This document shows positions 1 to 10,409 of a stretch of 64,000 bases of DNA, in pieces. The stretch is from Torreya grandis (taxonomy: Eukaryota; Streptophyta; Pinopsida; Cupressales; Taxaceae). The position numbers and the translations under genes are program-made. The notes under the pieces were generated by a model that worked only from the letters and a program-made list of their open reading frames with translations, had not been told where the DNA came from and did not search any database. Positions within the stretch are counted from its first letter, which is position 1, and every line of letters starts with the position of its first letter. Location: positions 1,525,501 through 1,589,500 of the forward strand of contig JARHVA010001191.1 in NCBI GenBank assembly GCA_037957365.1, given 5' to 3'.

Positions 1-3000
1 CACAAATGTAGGTGTGCCAACCTCTCTTTCTACCAGTGCCGCCATTCAACCACCTTTGGCGGTGCCCAGTCAACCTATACCTTCGACCTTCATAACGCAA
101 CCACCTCTAGCCTCCACTTCTGCCCCTGCGACTAGTCATCCATACATTGTACAACCGACTATGTCGCACGCCTCCTCTAGCCTCTTCCAAGCGCCTTACA
201 ACCTAGGGGGCGCTCAACCCGCCAATCCGTTAGCAGATCTTATCAAGATGCTGATGGATAAAATGTCCAGTCTAGAAGCCTCTATTTCCGGTTCAAGCAA
301 TATTTTGTCATATGAGAAAATTTGCAACGAGCCCATCCATCCTTCCGTCCCTATTCGACCATACCCTAACCATTGGGAGCTTCCTAAATTCACTCGCTTT
401 CAGAGTAAGGAAGACCCGCAACAACATCTACGGGCATTTAGACATGCCTGTTATCTTATTGCCCATGACGATGCGTTGCTTTTACGCACGTTCCCTATGT
501 CCCTTTCTGGCCCTGCCCTTGACTGGTATAGTTCTCTTGCCAGACACTCTATCTTTTCATTCATTCAACTCGCCCAACTATTTCTTGACCATTTCTCAAT
601 CAACATCACCAAACAAGTCTCAATCACAGACCTTTACTGCATCAGGCAATTTGACGATGAATCAATTGTCGACTTTGTCGCTCATTGGAGAGGTCTGATC
701 AACCAGCTCTCCTTCTCTTTGCCTCAACCTGAGCTCATCGAGCTCTTTTCTCGAGCATGTGCCAGACACATCTCTTCTACCTTGCGGATTCAGACATTCT
801 GCACTTTTGACGAAGCTTTCATCATGGCTCGAAAGCTCGAACTCCATGCCCTTGAAGAAGATAAGGTCAAATTGCGTCATACCAACGCAAAATCTACTGG
901 CCATTCTTCTTCCAGACCTTCTTCTTCTGCCAATTCCGAATCTAAGGGAGTGGCCAACACTGTGGCCGTTAGATCACCATCATCGACAACAACTAATTAC
1001 TCTCAACCTTCGACATCTCCTAGCATCACCAAACAATTCCAACAACGGTACATTCAGCGTTCTTACACTCCACTTGGAGAACCATACGCTTCTGTTTTGG
1101 AAAAACTACTCAAGCAGGGGGTCCTCAATCTCCCTCCAATCTGACCACCTCAATTCGACCCTTCAAAAGCCATCCCTACATGGTATAGGGAGGCCAACTT
1201 CTGTCCCTTTCATCGCGTCCAAGGCCATGACATCGACAACTGCCGAACCTTCAAAAACATCGTCCAAGACATGATCGACAAGGGGGATCTTGTTTTAGAT
1301 AACTCGAACGCCCCACCTAACCAACATATCGACATCTTTAAACACCCTTTTCCAAATCATCCGCCTACTCAAAACAACATCCAGACTTCGACCAATGACC
1401 CTCAAGACCATGACATTCACACGATTAGCACTGTCTTGCCTCTTGTCCTTGACCAACCTCTTCCATTAAAGGATGAGGAACCTTCTTCTCCTATTAGTCC
1501 TCCATCTACCTCTCTTATATTGGAAGACGCTTTGACCACATCAACGCCATTAAGCCCACCTTCATCCGAAGACCCTACCTTGCCTACTCCTCAACTACAA
1601 GTAGAAGGCACGATCATCCATGCCCTCTGCCCACTTGAGGAGCCGCCCTCTCTTATTTCTTCTCCACCAAGAGAAGAACCAGTCTCTCCACCCATTTCAA
1701 CTGAGGAAGACCCAGTCATAGTTTCCTCTTACCCTTTGCCTGAGATTGCTATATCTCACTCACCTCCGTCCACATCCAAACCCAAACCCATATCTAACCT
1801 CACCTCACACAATAGTGGCCCTCGACCCAAACCAACAAAGACTACTAGACCACATCGGAGGACTCCTCCCCCACCTTCGTCATTGCCCTCTATCTTGGGC
1901 CCGCATCCGTCCACTTTAATAGGAGTGCTTCCCACTCCCATCCTTCACAGAGGCAATTCGCCTCTATTACTCTCTCAACCCATCAGACATACATCTCATC
2001 CAAACCCTCGACCTATACCTCTTTCACCCCCCAAACCAACGTCATCAACCCCCACTGCAATAAAACATCCCGACCTGTTGGCAAGTTCATATGCCTTGCT
2101 CTTACGGCAATTGTTGCAGTCCTCTCGTATCGACCTCCCGCCTCTTAGATCATATCACTCTCTCAGACCTAAACCACCTTGGTTCAATGACACTCGCATT
2201 TGTGTGTATCATCGCACGCCTGGGCACGACACGGAGCATTGTCATGCCCTCAAGGTCACCATTCGCCAATGTTTGGAGAATGACACCCTTCTTTTCGACC
2301 ACATCATCAGCAAACCTTCAACACCACCCCACTCATCAACTCTCAGATCAAGGCCATCTTGGTTCGACAACTCTACGTTTTGTCACTACCATCACATTCC
2401 AGGACATGACACTGAGCGTTGTTGCGCTCTCAAAGCTGTCATTCGTCAACACCGAAAAAAGGACACCCTTCTCACCAAGGATCCTCTTGACCACCTCTTC
2501 GACAAAACATCAACCCCGACTCATGCCTCTCCAACCTCATCACCTAAATCGGGATCCCCACGCCAGACTGTGGTCCCTTTGCCGCCTTTGACCCCCTTAT
2601 TCGACATTAATACCATCCATCTGACCACTAAACCTCAATCGACCTTAACCAATCCTTCAAACCTTCTCCCTACCCGCTGGGGGAATTCATCTTTCATCCA
2701 AACCTCGACCAACTTTTCAACCCAGCCTCTACCACATATCAATCACTCATTTAATCTTAAACCTTGACCCAGTATCCATCGACCCAACCCCCGACCAATT
2801 ATTCGACCAGTCTCAACCAAGCTTCAACCAAATATCAATCAACCAGACCTCTCAACCAAACATTCAACCTTTTTCAACCAACCAACGACACTGTCAACCA
2901 ACTTCACATCCATCAATCAACACCTGACCAATCTGGAAAGAGGCAAATGGGGCAGGTTTGCTCCTAATTGACTCGGACCTTAACATACAAGCATGGCCTA

Positions 3001-3061
3001 GGGTCTTATTAGACCTTAAACCCCTTCTTATGTCCTGCATCTTCGACCATTCTTCTGTTAG
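1..3061 (+). pseudogene. gag: Element A gag fused to the end of integrase (pseudogene, 5' partial)
   Basis: The frame is open from the left edge. It reads a Pro/Ser-rich N-terminus, then a retrotransposon gag (capsid-like) domain at about 300-850, around the motif LSYEKICNEPIHPSVPIRPY and the stretch PMSLSGPALDWYSSLA. A single in-frame TGA at 1142-1144 (PPI-stop-PPQFD) interrupts an otherwise continuous frame to 2767; CGA to TGA is the simplest cause. Three CxxH-GHD-C boxes follow (about 1200, 2200, 2380) within a very proline-rich region. A second TGA lies at 2765-2767. Beyond it the reading passes into RFAPN-stop-LGP and, after a frame change, VLHLRPFFC, matching the integrase end of element C (NWIGPYIITH ... 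VLHLCPFYC). The gag role (RNA packaging, particle assembly) is known for the family; the fusion is my inference from the match to C. Confidence 0.85.
2161..2500 (+). repeat. In-frame 180-bp duplication of a zinc-knuckle-like box in A gag
   Basis: Two consecutive 60-residue units each contain a box of the form C-x2-H-x4-GHDTE-x-C-x-ALK: CVYHRTPGHDTEHCHALK near 2200 and CHYHHIPGHDTERCCALK near 2380. An earlier, diverged box (CPFHRVQGHDIDNCRTFK) lies near 1200. B and C show only one box at the position of the duplicated pair, so the doubling looks specific to A. The residues fit a CCHC-like nucleic-acid-binding knuckle, but spacing is not the classical retroviral one. Confidence 0.75.
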
Positions 3062-3326
3062 TCGAGTACTCGTCTACTTGACACGTAACTTGAGCTCGTC
3101 CCTTGAGTAATCCCCATCCTCTTAATCCTCATCCCTTTCAACCCTATTCCCCTTTAACAAGTCCTCTACAACCCTTTTATGATGCATGGATGCTTTGTCC
3201 TAATAAAAGGGGCGTCCTTGAACTTCTACAGTCTTGTCCGTGACTCAAATTCCTAACAAATCAAAAAATACAAATCAAGATGTCAAAACATATCCATGGT
3301 CACTAAATCATATCAAAATCAAAAAG

Positions 3327-3461
3327 ACAGACTGATCCCTCGAAGGACAGCTATACCATCATTGTTGTATTACTAGACTGATCCCTTGAAGGACAGCTAG
3401 GCCAACTTATCAAACATTATTATTAAACAAAAATCTAGACCACTCCCACGAAGGATGGCTA
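3327..3461 (+). repeat. Class I hairpin triplet of element A
   Basis: Three short inverted repeats. Copy 1 (3331-3351): CTG pairs CAG and TCC pairs GGA around loop CTCGAA. Copy 2 (3373-3400): CTAG/CTAG, CTG/CAG, TCC/GGA, loop CTTGAA. Copy 3 (3436-3461): TAG/CTA, CCA/TGG, TCC/GGA, loop CACGAA. Each has one unpaired base between the stem blocks on the 5' side. The same fold recurs three times in B and three times in C. Function unknown; a packaging, dimerisation or stability signal in the RNA is possible. Confidence 0.75.
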
Positions 3462-3493
3462 TGACTAATCTGGTAATAAACAACATTATTTTA

Positions 3494-3577
3494 GAAGCTT
3501 CCCGCATCAATCAGCTTCACAAACTGATCTCTACATTGAATGACATCTCTATGCAGGCTTCCCGCATTGATCAGTCT
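3494..3577 (+). repeat. Class III hairpins of element A
   Basis: GAAGCT (3494-3499) can pair with AGCTTC (3513-3518) around a 13-base loop TCCCGCATCAATC. A second copy pairs AGGCT (3555-3559) with AGTCT (3573-3577), with a G-T wobble, around TCCCGCATTGATC. Loop sequence is better conserved than stem sequence. Related copies exist in B and C. Confidence 0.55.
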
Positions 3578-3581
3578 ACGC

Positions 3582-3605
3582 AAAAAAAAAAAAAAAAAAA
3601 AAAAA
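3582..3605 (+). repeat. Poly-A run of 24
   Basis: A homopolymer inside the noncoding region of A. It is not preceded by a LINE- or SINE-like body and no flanking target duplication was found, so it is treated as a simple repeat. Confidence 0.9.
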
Positions 3606-4230
3606 CGAGTCACGGACTTGGCTTGTAGTTGTCTCAGGGTCTCCTATAAAAGGGGCAAGGTTATTCCTGCTCTTAAACTGGGTTACCCTATCTTCCTTCT
3701 ATCACCTGCTCAGGGGACTTGGAGCTCACTTTAATGTCAAAGTGATTCGATTATTGTTCTAACACCACACTGGTCAACGACGTAATGCATGCACGGGGAT
3801 TTTGTTCTAACAACCCCTATCTATGCTTCCTTTCTGGTCCTTGTCAATGAAAGAGCAATTTGCCTTTCACCTTTTCTCTACACTTTGATCACATCGATTG
3901 TCGACTCATCTCAAACCAAGCCATTTTCATCATTTTCAGCTGACATCACCCTAGACCATTTCACATAGTTTCTATGGACACCAATACACATGGAAACTAC
4001 CAACCAGACCCAATTTATGTTAAGCATAAACCAATACTTGCTGAAGCATAAATGGACCTCCATTCATTTTTAGCATATATCCATCACGACTATGGAAACT
4101 TGCTAGGGATGAAAGACTCTCGACCAATGTTGCAGAATACACCATTTGGAAAAGGCTGTAACATCATCTTCCCCTCATCATTTCAACACTCAACCAAACT
4201 CATCATCGACCATTTTGACCCTCGCAGTCC

Positions 4231-4275
4231 GAACTACATTGGTCTGAGGCCCTATGACTAGGGCTATGTAGGCAG
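4231..4275 (+). repeat. Class II hairpin, element A copy 1
   Basis: Outer stem CTACAT (4234-4239) with ATGTAG (4266-4271). Inner stem GCCCTA (4249-4254) with TAGGGC (4259-4264) around TGAC. Flanks are GAACTACATTGG upstream and GTAGGCAGCACTC downstream. Confidence 0.75.
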
Positions 4276-4431
4276 CACTCAGATACCACATCTTCTGAGG
4301 TTAGCTCGACCACTCCCCTTTTGTTCATCTCTATGATGGACAAACCTTCTCTTCTTTGACTCTTATCACGACCAATCATCGACTTTGACCAAGACCAATC
4401 ATTTTCTTTGACCATTCCTCCCTTTTAGGGA

Positions 4432-4475
4432 GAACTACATCGGCCTGAGGCCCTTCACACAGGGGCTATGTAGGC
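4432..4475 (+). repeat. Class II hairpin, element A copy 2
   Basis: Outer stem CTACAT (4435-4440) with ATGTAG (4468-4473). Inner stem GGCCC (4449-4453) with GGGCT (4463-4467, one G-T pair). It lies 201 bp after copy 1 with similar flanks (GTAGGCAACACTCAG, then a GGTTAGCTC box), so the two are a diverged tandem pair. Confidence 0.75.
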
Positions 4476-5125
4476 AACACTCAGTTGACATGGGGTCTTC
4501 TAGGGTTAGCTCAGCCACATCCTTTCATCCATCCTCTTCACCAATGACCATTGGAGATCATGCGTATCTCCTTCAACCTTTGACCACTTCCAAGCCAATG
4601 TTGTCTTGGTTGTTTTTGCATGTGTGCTACCTCACAGCTGGTTAGCAGAATTATCCGCAGACTTTTTTGACCCTTCGCAAGTATAGGATCACAAGCCAGT
4701 TGATCCCTACTACTTGTGGCTTTTTCGTGTTTTTGGGAGCACTTCCTGAGCCCTGGATACCTGGAACATGATGACCATTTGGAGCTTCAGCTTAGATTGA
4801 GTGACCCGATCAGCAGACGACTAAATGCTGGGGCCCGGTTACTTCAATTTTGGCACTCCTCGACCCTTGACCTGTGACACTTTTGACCTGACCATCTTGT
4901 GTAGTGGCATGCGCGCAATCACGACTTTTGCAGCATTTTCACTCACTTTTCATCTTTCTCATCCACCTTTTGTCAAATCAGCACCCGACATCAGGTTCCT
5001 TCCCTCGACTCCTGCTTTGAGGGGGAATACCTCATCCTCACTTCGGGGTAATCCACATCATCCTTCACCTGGGGCAATCACTCCCTATTTTTGTCTTGCA
5101 GTTCGTCTAGAACAACCAACAAGAC

Positions 5126-5138
5126 AAAAAGGGGCAAA
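5126..5138 (+). other. Polypurine tract of element A
   Basis: AAAAAGGGGCAAA directly abuts the LTR start TGTAGACACC. The same tract abuts the 3' LTR of B (reverse strand), and a decayed version (AAAAAGGGCAAAC) abuts that of C. It is the expected primer site for plus-strand DNA synthesis. Confidence 0.85.
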
Positions 5139-5477
5139 TGTAGACACCTAAAAAGTGTCTAACCCTTGGTCTTCCTCTCTCCCCTTGGTCCCTTGCCACT
5201 TCGAATATCCCTAACCTACCTAGGTCTTATTAATTGAAAATAAACATCTATTTTTAATTAAATAAGGCCCCTTTTCCCTCTCCTTGCCACCTCGCCACCC
5301 TAGGATACCCTCCTTGGATCCCCTTCATTCCCCACATGGCCATTTAATGCCTTAGACTCCCATTCCAACCTCTCCTCTCGCCCATTTAACCCCCGTCGAC
5401 CGTTTCATCCTCACATTCATTTGACCCGGCCGTTGGGAAACGGATGAAAGGATATTTTTAGCCTTTCTCTGGCCTTT

Positions 5478-5540
5478 CAGCCGCCGACATCGGTCAGCCT
5501 TCGGCCGACGTCGGTGATATTTCTGGCATCGGCACCCTTC
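5478..5540 (+). promoter_or_regulatory. RCCGACGTCGGT palindrome cluster in A LTR (upstream)
   Basis: Contains a near-perfect palindrome GCCGACGTCGGT (5504-5515), a decayed copy GCCGACATCGGT just before it, and further half sites. CCGAC preceded by A or G is the known DRE/CRT core bound by DREB/CBF factors, and ACGT is a bZIP core. Use as a binding site here is inferred only. Confidence 0.6.
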
Positions 5541-6104
5541 ATAACAGTTTTCTTCACCGTTATCTCTCTCTCTGGTTCCGCTTGGCTTCTCTTGGCTCTC
5601 TGCATTTTCTCCCTGGCATCCCGACTCTTCAACCTTCGTATCAGACCCTTGTATCAGTCCTTCACTTGACCTCTCTCCCAATCAATCTGACTCTCTCCCT
5701 CAGGTACACAGCAAGCTTCTGCAAGTGGACAACAGGGATTCTTCATCAGCAACAGGTTTCACATCCAGCATCAGCGGCAACAAGATCAACACCTTCTTCA
5801 GCAGGGCATAGGTAAGTACTCTGTTTATTTGCTTTATGCTTTCTAGTTATCATGTTTTAAACTAGATTCAGCTCTTCTACCCCCCCACACTGTTAACCAA
5901 ACCAGACAGACCCGGATTCCTATCTCCCTGATTGGTCTCCTTTATCTCTTTGTCCCTTTCTGTCCATTTGACTCCCCTGCACAGACCCCCTGACTACCTC
6001 AAACCAGACTCAAACCCATCCACAGACCATCTTTAAACAGACCACAGATCAAGACCCGGACCATCCACAGACCAGGAACCTAACCAGACCCGTCTAGAGG
6101 CCAT

Positions 6105-6220
6105 TGCCCCGACCGACGCCGGTCATTACCCCGACCGACAACGGCAACATAGCCGACGTCGGCAGACCCGACAACCGACGCCGGTAGGACCACCGACGCC
6201 GGCGACTGCAACCAAGCCGA
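6105..6220 (+). promoter_or_regulatory. RCCGACGTCGGT palindrome cluster in A LTR (downstream)
   Basis: Several copies and half copies within about 115 bp: ACCGACGCCGGT twice, GCCGACGTCGGC, CACCGACGCCGGCG and GACCGACAACGGC. Many copies have one central base changed but keep both outer arms. The cluster lies near the LTR end. Confidence 0.6.
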
Positions 6221-6319
6221 CAGTCTACATCCAGGTACTTCCCATGCCTTGTCTATTATCTCTTTAGTTTCTTCTTTCTCTTAAATCTAAAAAGAAAATT
6301 TTGAATAGAAACAGTATCC

Positions 6320-7045
6320 TTGGTCATAGGGGATTTCTTGGTACACAACTGCATCATTGACAGTGGGGCTAGTACCTCAGTGATGCCCAAGTGCATAGCT
6401 AACAAGATGGGATTGAAATATGAAGAGATGAACAAAGGAGTCCTACAGCTAGATGGGACACCTACAAAAATAGTTGGGATTTTGAAGGGTTTAGGCTTGA
6501 CATTTCATGCTTTCCCAACCTTCTCAATCCCCCATGATATAGTGGTAGTGGATGTTCCTCCTTATTTCACAATTTGCTTGTCCAGGGACTTCACATCAAA
6601 GATAGGTGGCTATCTAGTAGCGAATTGGTCATATCTAGTTTTTATAACCAAGTATGGGACCAAGGTAAAAATCAAATTTGAGCCACTCTACAAGGACCAT
6701 CTAGAATCATATTTGCCTAAGGCAGTAAACATCAGTTACACCATTATTGACCCAGAAGAGTCCCAAATAGACCAATCTCCATCCTCTACTCTTGAAGGAG
6801 TTGCAAACCTGCACTTGGATGAGTGGGGAAATGATAAATTAGAACATGATCCTTATAAGTTCATAGAGGAGGCAGACCTTGGAGTCTACTGCATGCACGA
6901 AGAGGGCACCTTCATAACAAATATAATGAAGGCAGGCCAAGAGGACCTAGGTCTATGGCAGTTGTACTTTGATGGTTCCAAAAGTAGGTTGGGAGCTGGT
7001 GGTGGGGTGATGTTAGTCTCCTTTCAAAGAATAGGTACTTTTTAA
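6320..7045 (+). pseudogene. Element D protease and start of an extra RNase H domain
   Basis: The open frame begins at the A junction. Residues 12-19 read IIDSGAST, the aspartic protease active site of retrotransposons, followed by a flap-like and hydrophobic region typical of retropepsin. From about residue 210 LWQLYFDGSKSRLGAGGGVM is the first Asp motif of an RNase H fold. The frame stops at 7043-7045; after a small frame shift the domain continues to about 7320 with VAEYNSLIHGLEWV, VLGDNKLIVN and NKQADRLA, supplying the expected Glu and Asp residues. So an RNase H-like domain lies between protease and RT, not after RNase H as in element C. Confidence 0.85.
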
Positions 7046-7699
7046 CTTTCCATTTCTAATTCTCTTGCACAAGTAATGTTGCAGAATATAATTCCCTTAT
7101 CCATGGTCTAGAATGGGTAAGAAAAAGAGGGATCAGGGAGTTGCAAGTCTTGGGAGACAACAAGCTGATTGTAAATTAAGTGAAAGGCTAGAATCTGACC
7201 AAGAATTCCTTGCTTAAATCCTACAAGCATAGGGTCTAGGACTTGGTGGAAGATTTCCTTGCTTTCAATATCACTTCCATTCTTAGAGAGTAGAACAAAC
7301 AAGCAGATAGGCTAGCAACAATTGGTGCTTAGTTTGATGTTTCAAGGGAAATAAGTCAAAATTGTGGTTCGCACCACTTGAAGGTGGTATTTTGACCCTC
7401 TATCCCCGACAACATTACAAATTGGTAGGTTTTCAAAAATGACCAGTAAATAGTTTTCTTCTTGAAGGAGGAAGCTGAGTTCGCAACATAAAACCAGGCG
7501 AAGTTGCAGCAGTAATATGGCAGCCAAATTGTTTAATTAAAGAACAATAAGTTCCCTAAAGGTTTGGTCACACTTGAGAGCATATTCAATGGAGATGACC
7601 AATTGAGAAACGATAAGGCATGCATCACAACTAAAGAAGAGAATTACAAAGGGTTGAGATCTTCAAGGACAAATTGCTTGCACTTGGAAAAGTCTGCAT

Positions 7700-8690
7700 G
7701 ATTCAAGAAATTCAGGCTTTCATTTTGTTGTGTCAGGAGTTTGTTGATGTTTTTGCATGGGATTGCAGTGATTTGAAGGGCTTCAACCCAAGACTCACCT
7801 AGCATACCATCGAATTAGAAGGCACCAGGCCAGTCATGTAGAAGTAGAGACCTATCAACCCGATGATTGAATCCCTCATGTAGAGGGAACTGGCCAAATT
7901 GATTGAGTCTAGAATCATATTTCCAATCAAACACTCCTCCTCGCTGGCCAATCTTGTTCTTGTTAGAAAGAAGAATGGGGAGATCAGGCTATGTGTCAAC
8001 TTCAGAGAATTTAATAAAGTCTCTTATAAAGACCATTATCCCCTCCCAAGCATGGAGTGGATCCTTCAAAATATAATAGGCAGTGAGCATTTTTCCCTCC
8101 TGGATGGTTATTCAGGGTATAATCAGATTCTAGTGCAAGGCTGTGACCAGCATAAAATGGCCTTCACCACTAAATGGGGAATGTTTGCCTACAAGAAGAT
8201 GCCATTTAGGCTATCTAATGCTGGTGCTACCTTTTAGTGAGCCATGGACATGGCTTTTGGAGGCTTGATAAACAACAATGTGTTGGTATACCTTAATGAT
8301 GTGACGGTATTCTCCAAGGAAGCGAGCCAACACATAGAACACCTCAGGTAGATTTTTGAAAGGTGTAGGGAATTTGGAATCTCTCTTAATCCAAAGAAAT
8401 GCATGTTTGCTATTCATAAGGGGAAACTCCTTGGCCACATCGTGTCCAAGGAGGGCTTGTCCATTAACCTCGAGAGAGTTCGTTCTATCTTGGAGATGTC
8501 CCCACCTAAGCACAAGAAAGGCATGCAGAGCTTCTTTGGTAGGATAAACTTTATTCAGAGATTCATTCCAAATTTTGTAGAGATAGTCAAGCCACTGACC
8601 TCTATGCTGAGGAAGGGTGAGGAGTTTAAGTGGAAAACACAAAGGAAAGATAGCTTTGAAGCCATCAAGTAGGCCATAACTTGGGCTCCT
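7700..8690 (+). pseudogene. Element D reverse transcriptase (decayed)
   Basis: The N-terminal part reads VLVRKKNGEIRLCVNFREFN (about 7950-8010), DHYPLPSMEWIL, SLLDGYSGYNQI, and MPFRLSNAGATF followed by two adjacent stops TAG TGA (8235-8240), where relatives have Gln-Arg. It continues as AMDMAFGGL, then VLVYLNDVTVFSK; the catalytic YxDD is YLND, so one metal-binding Asp is lost. The thumb/connection follows: NPKKCMFAIHKGKLLGHIVS and RFIPNFVEIVKPLTSMLRKG to about 8670. The stops and the changed active site mean it is dead. Confidence 0.9.
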
Positions 8691-9095
8691 ACTTTGATCA
8701 GCCCTGACTTCGACAAAGACTTCAACCTCTACACTTTCAACAATGAAGAGGTGATCTCTACCATGCTTACCCAAGAAAATGGTGATGACCTTGAGCAACC
8801 ACTTGCCTTTTTTAGCCAAGGGTTAGAGGATTTTGAACTCAGATACACATATGTAGAGAAGCAAGTCTTGGAAGTAGTGTGGAGCCTGAAGAAATTCAGG
8901 CATTTGTTGTCAAACAGCAGGATTCACCTCATGGTCCCACATCCTAGTGTCAAGGATTTCTTGACCAATCAAGACTTGAATGAGAAGAGAGTAGGGTGGA
9001 TCACCAAAGTGATGGAGTATGATGGAGACATCAAGATCACCAAGCTGGTGAGGGGAAGAGGCCTGTGCGAACATCTTGCTGCAGACTTCAAGTAG
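8691..9095 (+). pseudogene. Element D RNase H
   Basis: The open stretch from 8694 reads ISPDFDKDFNLYTFNNEEVI, then PLAFFSQGLEDFELRYTYVE, KQVLEVVWSLKKFRHLL and LVRGRGLCEHLAADFK, the usual order of the retrotransposon RNase H after RT. The first catalytic Asp position (normally LYTDAS-like) reads LYTFNN, so the domain is probably inactive. The frame ends at TAG 9093-9095, a probable former Trp or Gln codon; homology continues beyond it. Confidence 0.8.
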
Positions 9096-9149
9096 AAAAG
9101 GGAAGATAGCTTACTAATTCATGATGTAGCCACTCTAGAGGAACCAGCT

Positions 9150-10409
9150 GTCATAAATGATTAGAAATTAGACCTAAGGCATTTCCTTCTCACTGGTGAG
9201 TGCCCACAAGGTCTTGATGAGATTGAAATAAGGTACTTCAGGCTCCAGTCTCTCCCTTATGTCCTAGTTGATGAAGTATTGTTTAGGAAGGATCTCTCTG
9301 GGGTCCTTCTAAGATGCATTGACCCAAACCAGGCTGATAAGGTACTGTCTGAGTTCCATGATGGGTTAACAGGCGGTCATTTCACTCCTAGAGCTACTTC
9401 AGCAAGGATAATGAGAGCCGGCTATTTCTAGCCTACTCTTTTCAAGGACACCCATGCCTGGGTAAGAAAGTGCCAGAAGTGTGCACTTTTTGATGGGAAA
9501 CAACAGTTGGCTACCATGCCTCTACAGCCTATTCAGGTGGAATAACCATTCATGTAGTGGGGCCTAGACTTCATAGGAATGATTAATCCTCCCTCCAATG
9601 CTAGACACAAGTGGGTCTTGACCACCACGGACTATTTCACAAGGTGGGTGGAGGCAATTGCTCTAAAAGAGGCAAATGAAAGTGTGGTCCTGGAGTTTTA
9701 TGAGGACTTGGTAACAAGATTTGGGGTCCCAGCCACCATAATCTCAGATAATGCCTTGGCTTTTCTAGGAACCAAAACAAGTGAATGGATACTAAGGTAT
9801 GGTATATATCTTATCACTTCATCCAATTATTACCCATAGGGGAATGGGCTGGTTGAGTCCACTAACAAAAATATGATCAGGATCATAAAGAGGACCATGG
9901 AAGAAAATCAGAGGACTTGGCATGCCAAGCTGAAGACAGCTCTGTGGGCTGATCAAATCACTCCACAGAGAGAAATCAAAAATTCTCCATATACACTCTT
10001 ATATGGAAGGGAATCTAGGCTTCCCATCTCACTTGAATTTCTAGCATTGGACCTCACTCACCAATTGCAATTGGAAGAAGGAAGTAGCATGGAGGTTAGG
10101 CTGTGCGAGCTGATGGAGCTCTAAGAGATAAGGGACCAGGCTATGGCTTCTATGACCAGTCACCAATAGCAAGTGAAGAGACACTTTGACAAGAAACCTT
10201 CATCAAAATATTTCTCTGAAGGAGATATTGTCTTGCAATGGGATGAAGACCGAGCTAAGCCTGAGAAACATGCAAAATTTGATGCCCTATGGAGTGGCCC
10301 ATACATAATCACTCAGTGAAAGCAGCATAATGCATTCCAAATCTCCAAGTTGGATGGAAAGGAACTACATATCCTAGTTAATGGGATACATCTAAAGCAT
10401 TGCCACTGA
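9150..10409 (+). pseudogene. Element D integrase (decayed)
   Basis: The linker ends LLRCIDPNQADKVLSEFHDG, followed by the zinc-binding HHCC region: FHDGLTGGHF and later RKCQKC. The core reads WGLDFIGMI (first Asp), VLTTTDYFTRWVEAIAL, VPATIISDNALAF (second Asp) and GNGLVESTNKNM (Glu), so the DDE triad is intact apart from stops between the blocks. The C-terminus has the GPY/F-type motif ALWSGPYIIT, ending LHILVNGIHLKHCH-stop near 10409. Integrase joins element DNA to the host chromosome. No chromodomain is seen after the GPY motif, in keeping with Tat rather than chromovirus elements. Confidence 0.9.

Larger units (their letters stand above)
3062..5125 (+). other. Element A 3' noncoding region between coding remnant and PPT
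   Basis: No credible ORF. It holds, in order: three class I hairpins (3327-3461), two class III hairpins (3494-3577), a 24-base poly-A run (3582-3605), a TATA-like CCTATAAAAGGGG string near 3645, a single copy of the unit that B has amplified as 270-bp repeats (about 3960-4190), and two class II hairpins (4231-4275, 4432-4475). The same order of blocks is recognisable in B (reverse strand) and C, so the region is conserved as a unit although it codes for nothing obvious. Confidence 0.7.
1..6313 (+). mobile_element. Element A: deletion-derivative Tat-like Ty3 LTR retrotransposon, 5' end outside window
   Basis: The visible part runs gag, a scrap of integrase C-terminus, about 2.1 kb of structured 3' noncoding sequence, a polypurine tract and a 3' LTR. 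The LTR starts TGTAGACACC and ends AGAAACA, like the LTRs of element B. Protease, RT, RNase H and the integrase core are absent, so A would have depended on proteins of a C-type partner. The base after the LTR resumes in the middle of element D just before its protease, so A is nested in D and younger than it. The 5-bp target duplication should be GTATC (6314-6318), but its partner lies left of the window. The 5' LTR, PBS and gag start are also outside. Confidence 0.85.
5139..6313 (+). mobile_element. 3' LTR of element A
   Basis: About 1175 bp, TG...CA ends. The start matches the LTR starts of B and C, and the end (TTTGAATAGAAACA) matches the B end (AGAGAAACA). It contains a pyrimidine-rich stretch of the kind found near plant LTR transcription starts (about 5565-5740) and two clusters of RCCGACGTCGGT-like palindromes (5478-5540 and 6105-6220). 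The partner LTR is outside the window. Confidence 0.85.

Noticed and set aside
1756..1941. Reverse-strand ORF opposite the proline-rich gag region
   Set aside because: A shadow of a proline-rich gag frame, with glycine-rich composition expected from the complement.
3582..3605. Poly-A run as a LINE or SINE tail
   Set aside because: No LINE/SINE body or target duplication; it is inside the conserved 3' region of element A.
5811..5818. GGTAAGTA as a splice donor for an LTR intron
   Set aside because: A matching acceptor could not be supported; kept as unassigned LTR sequence.
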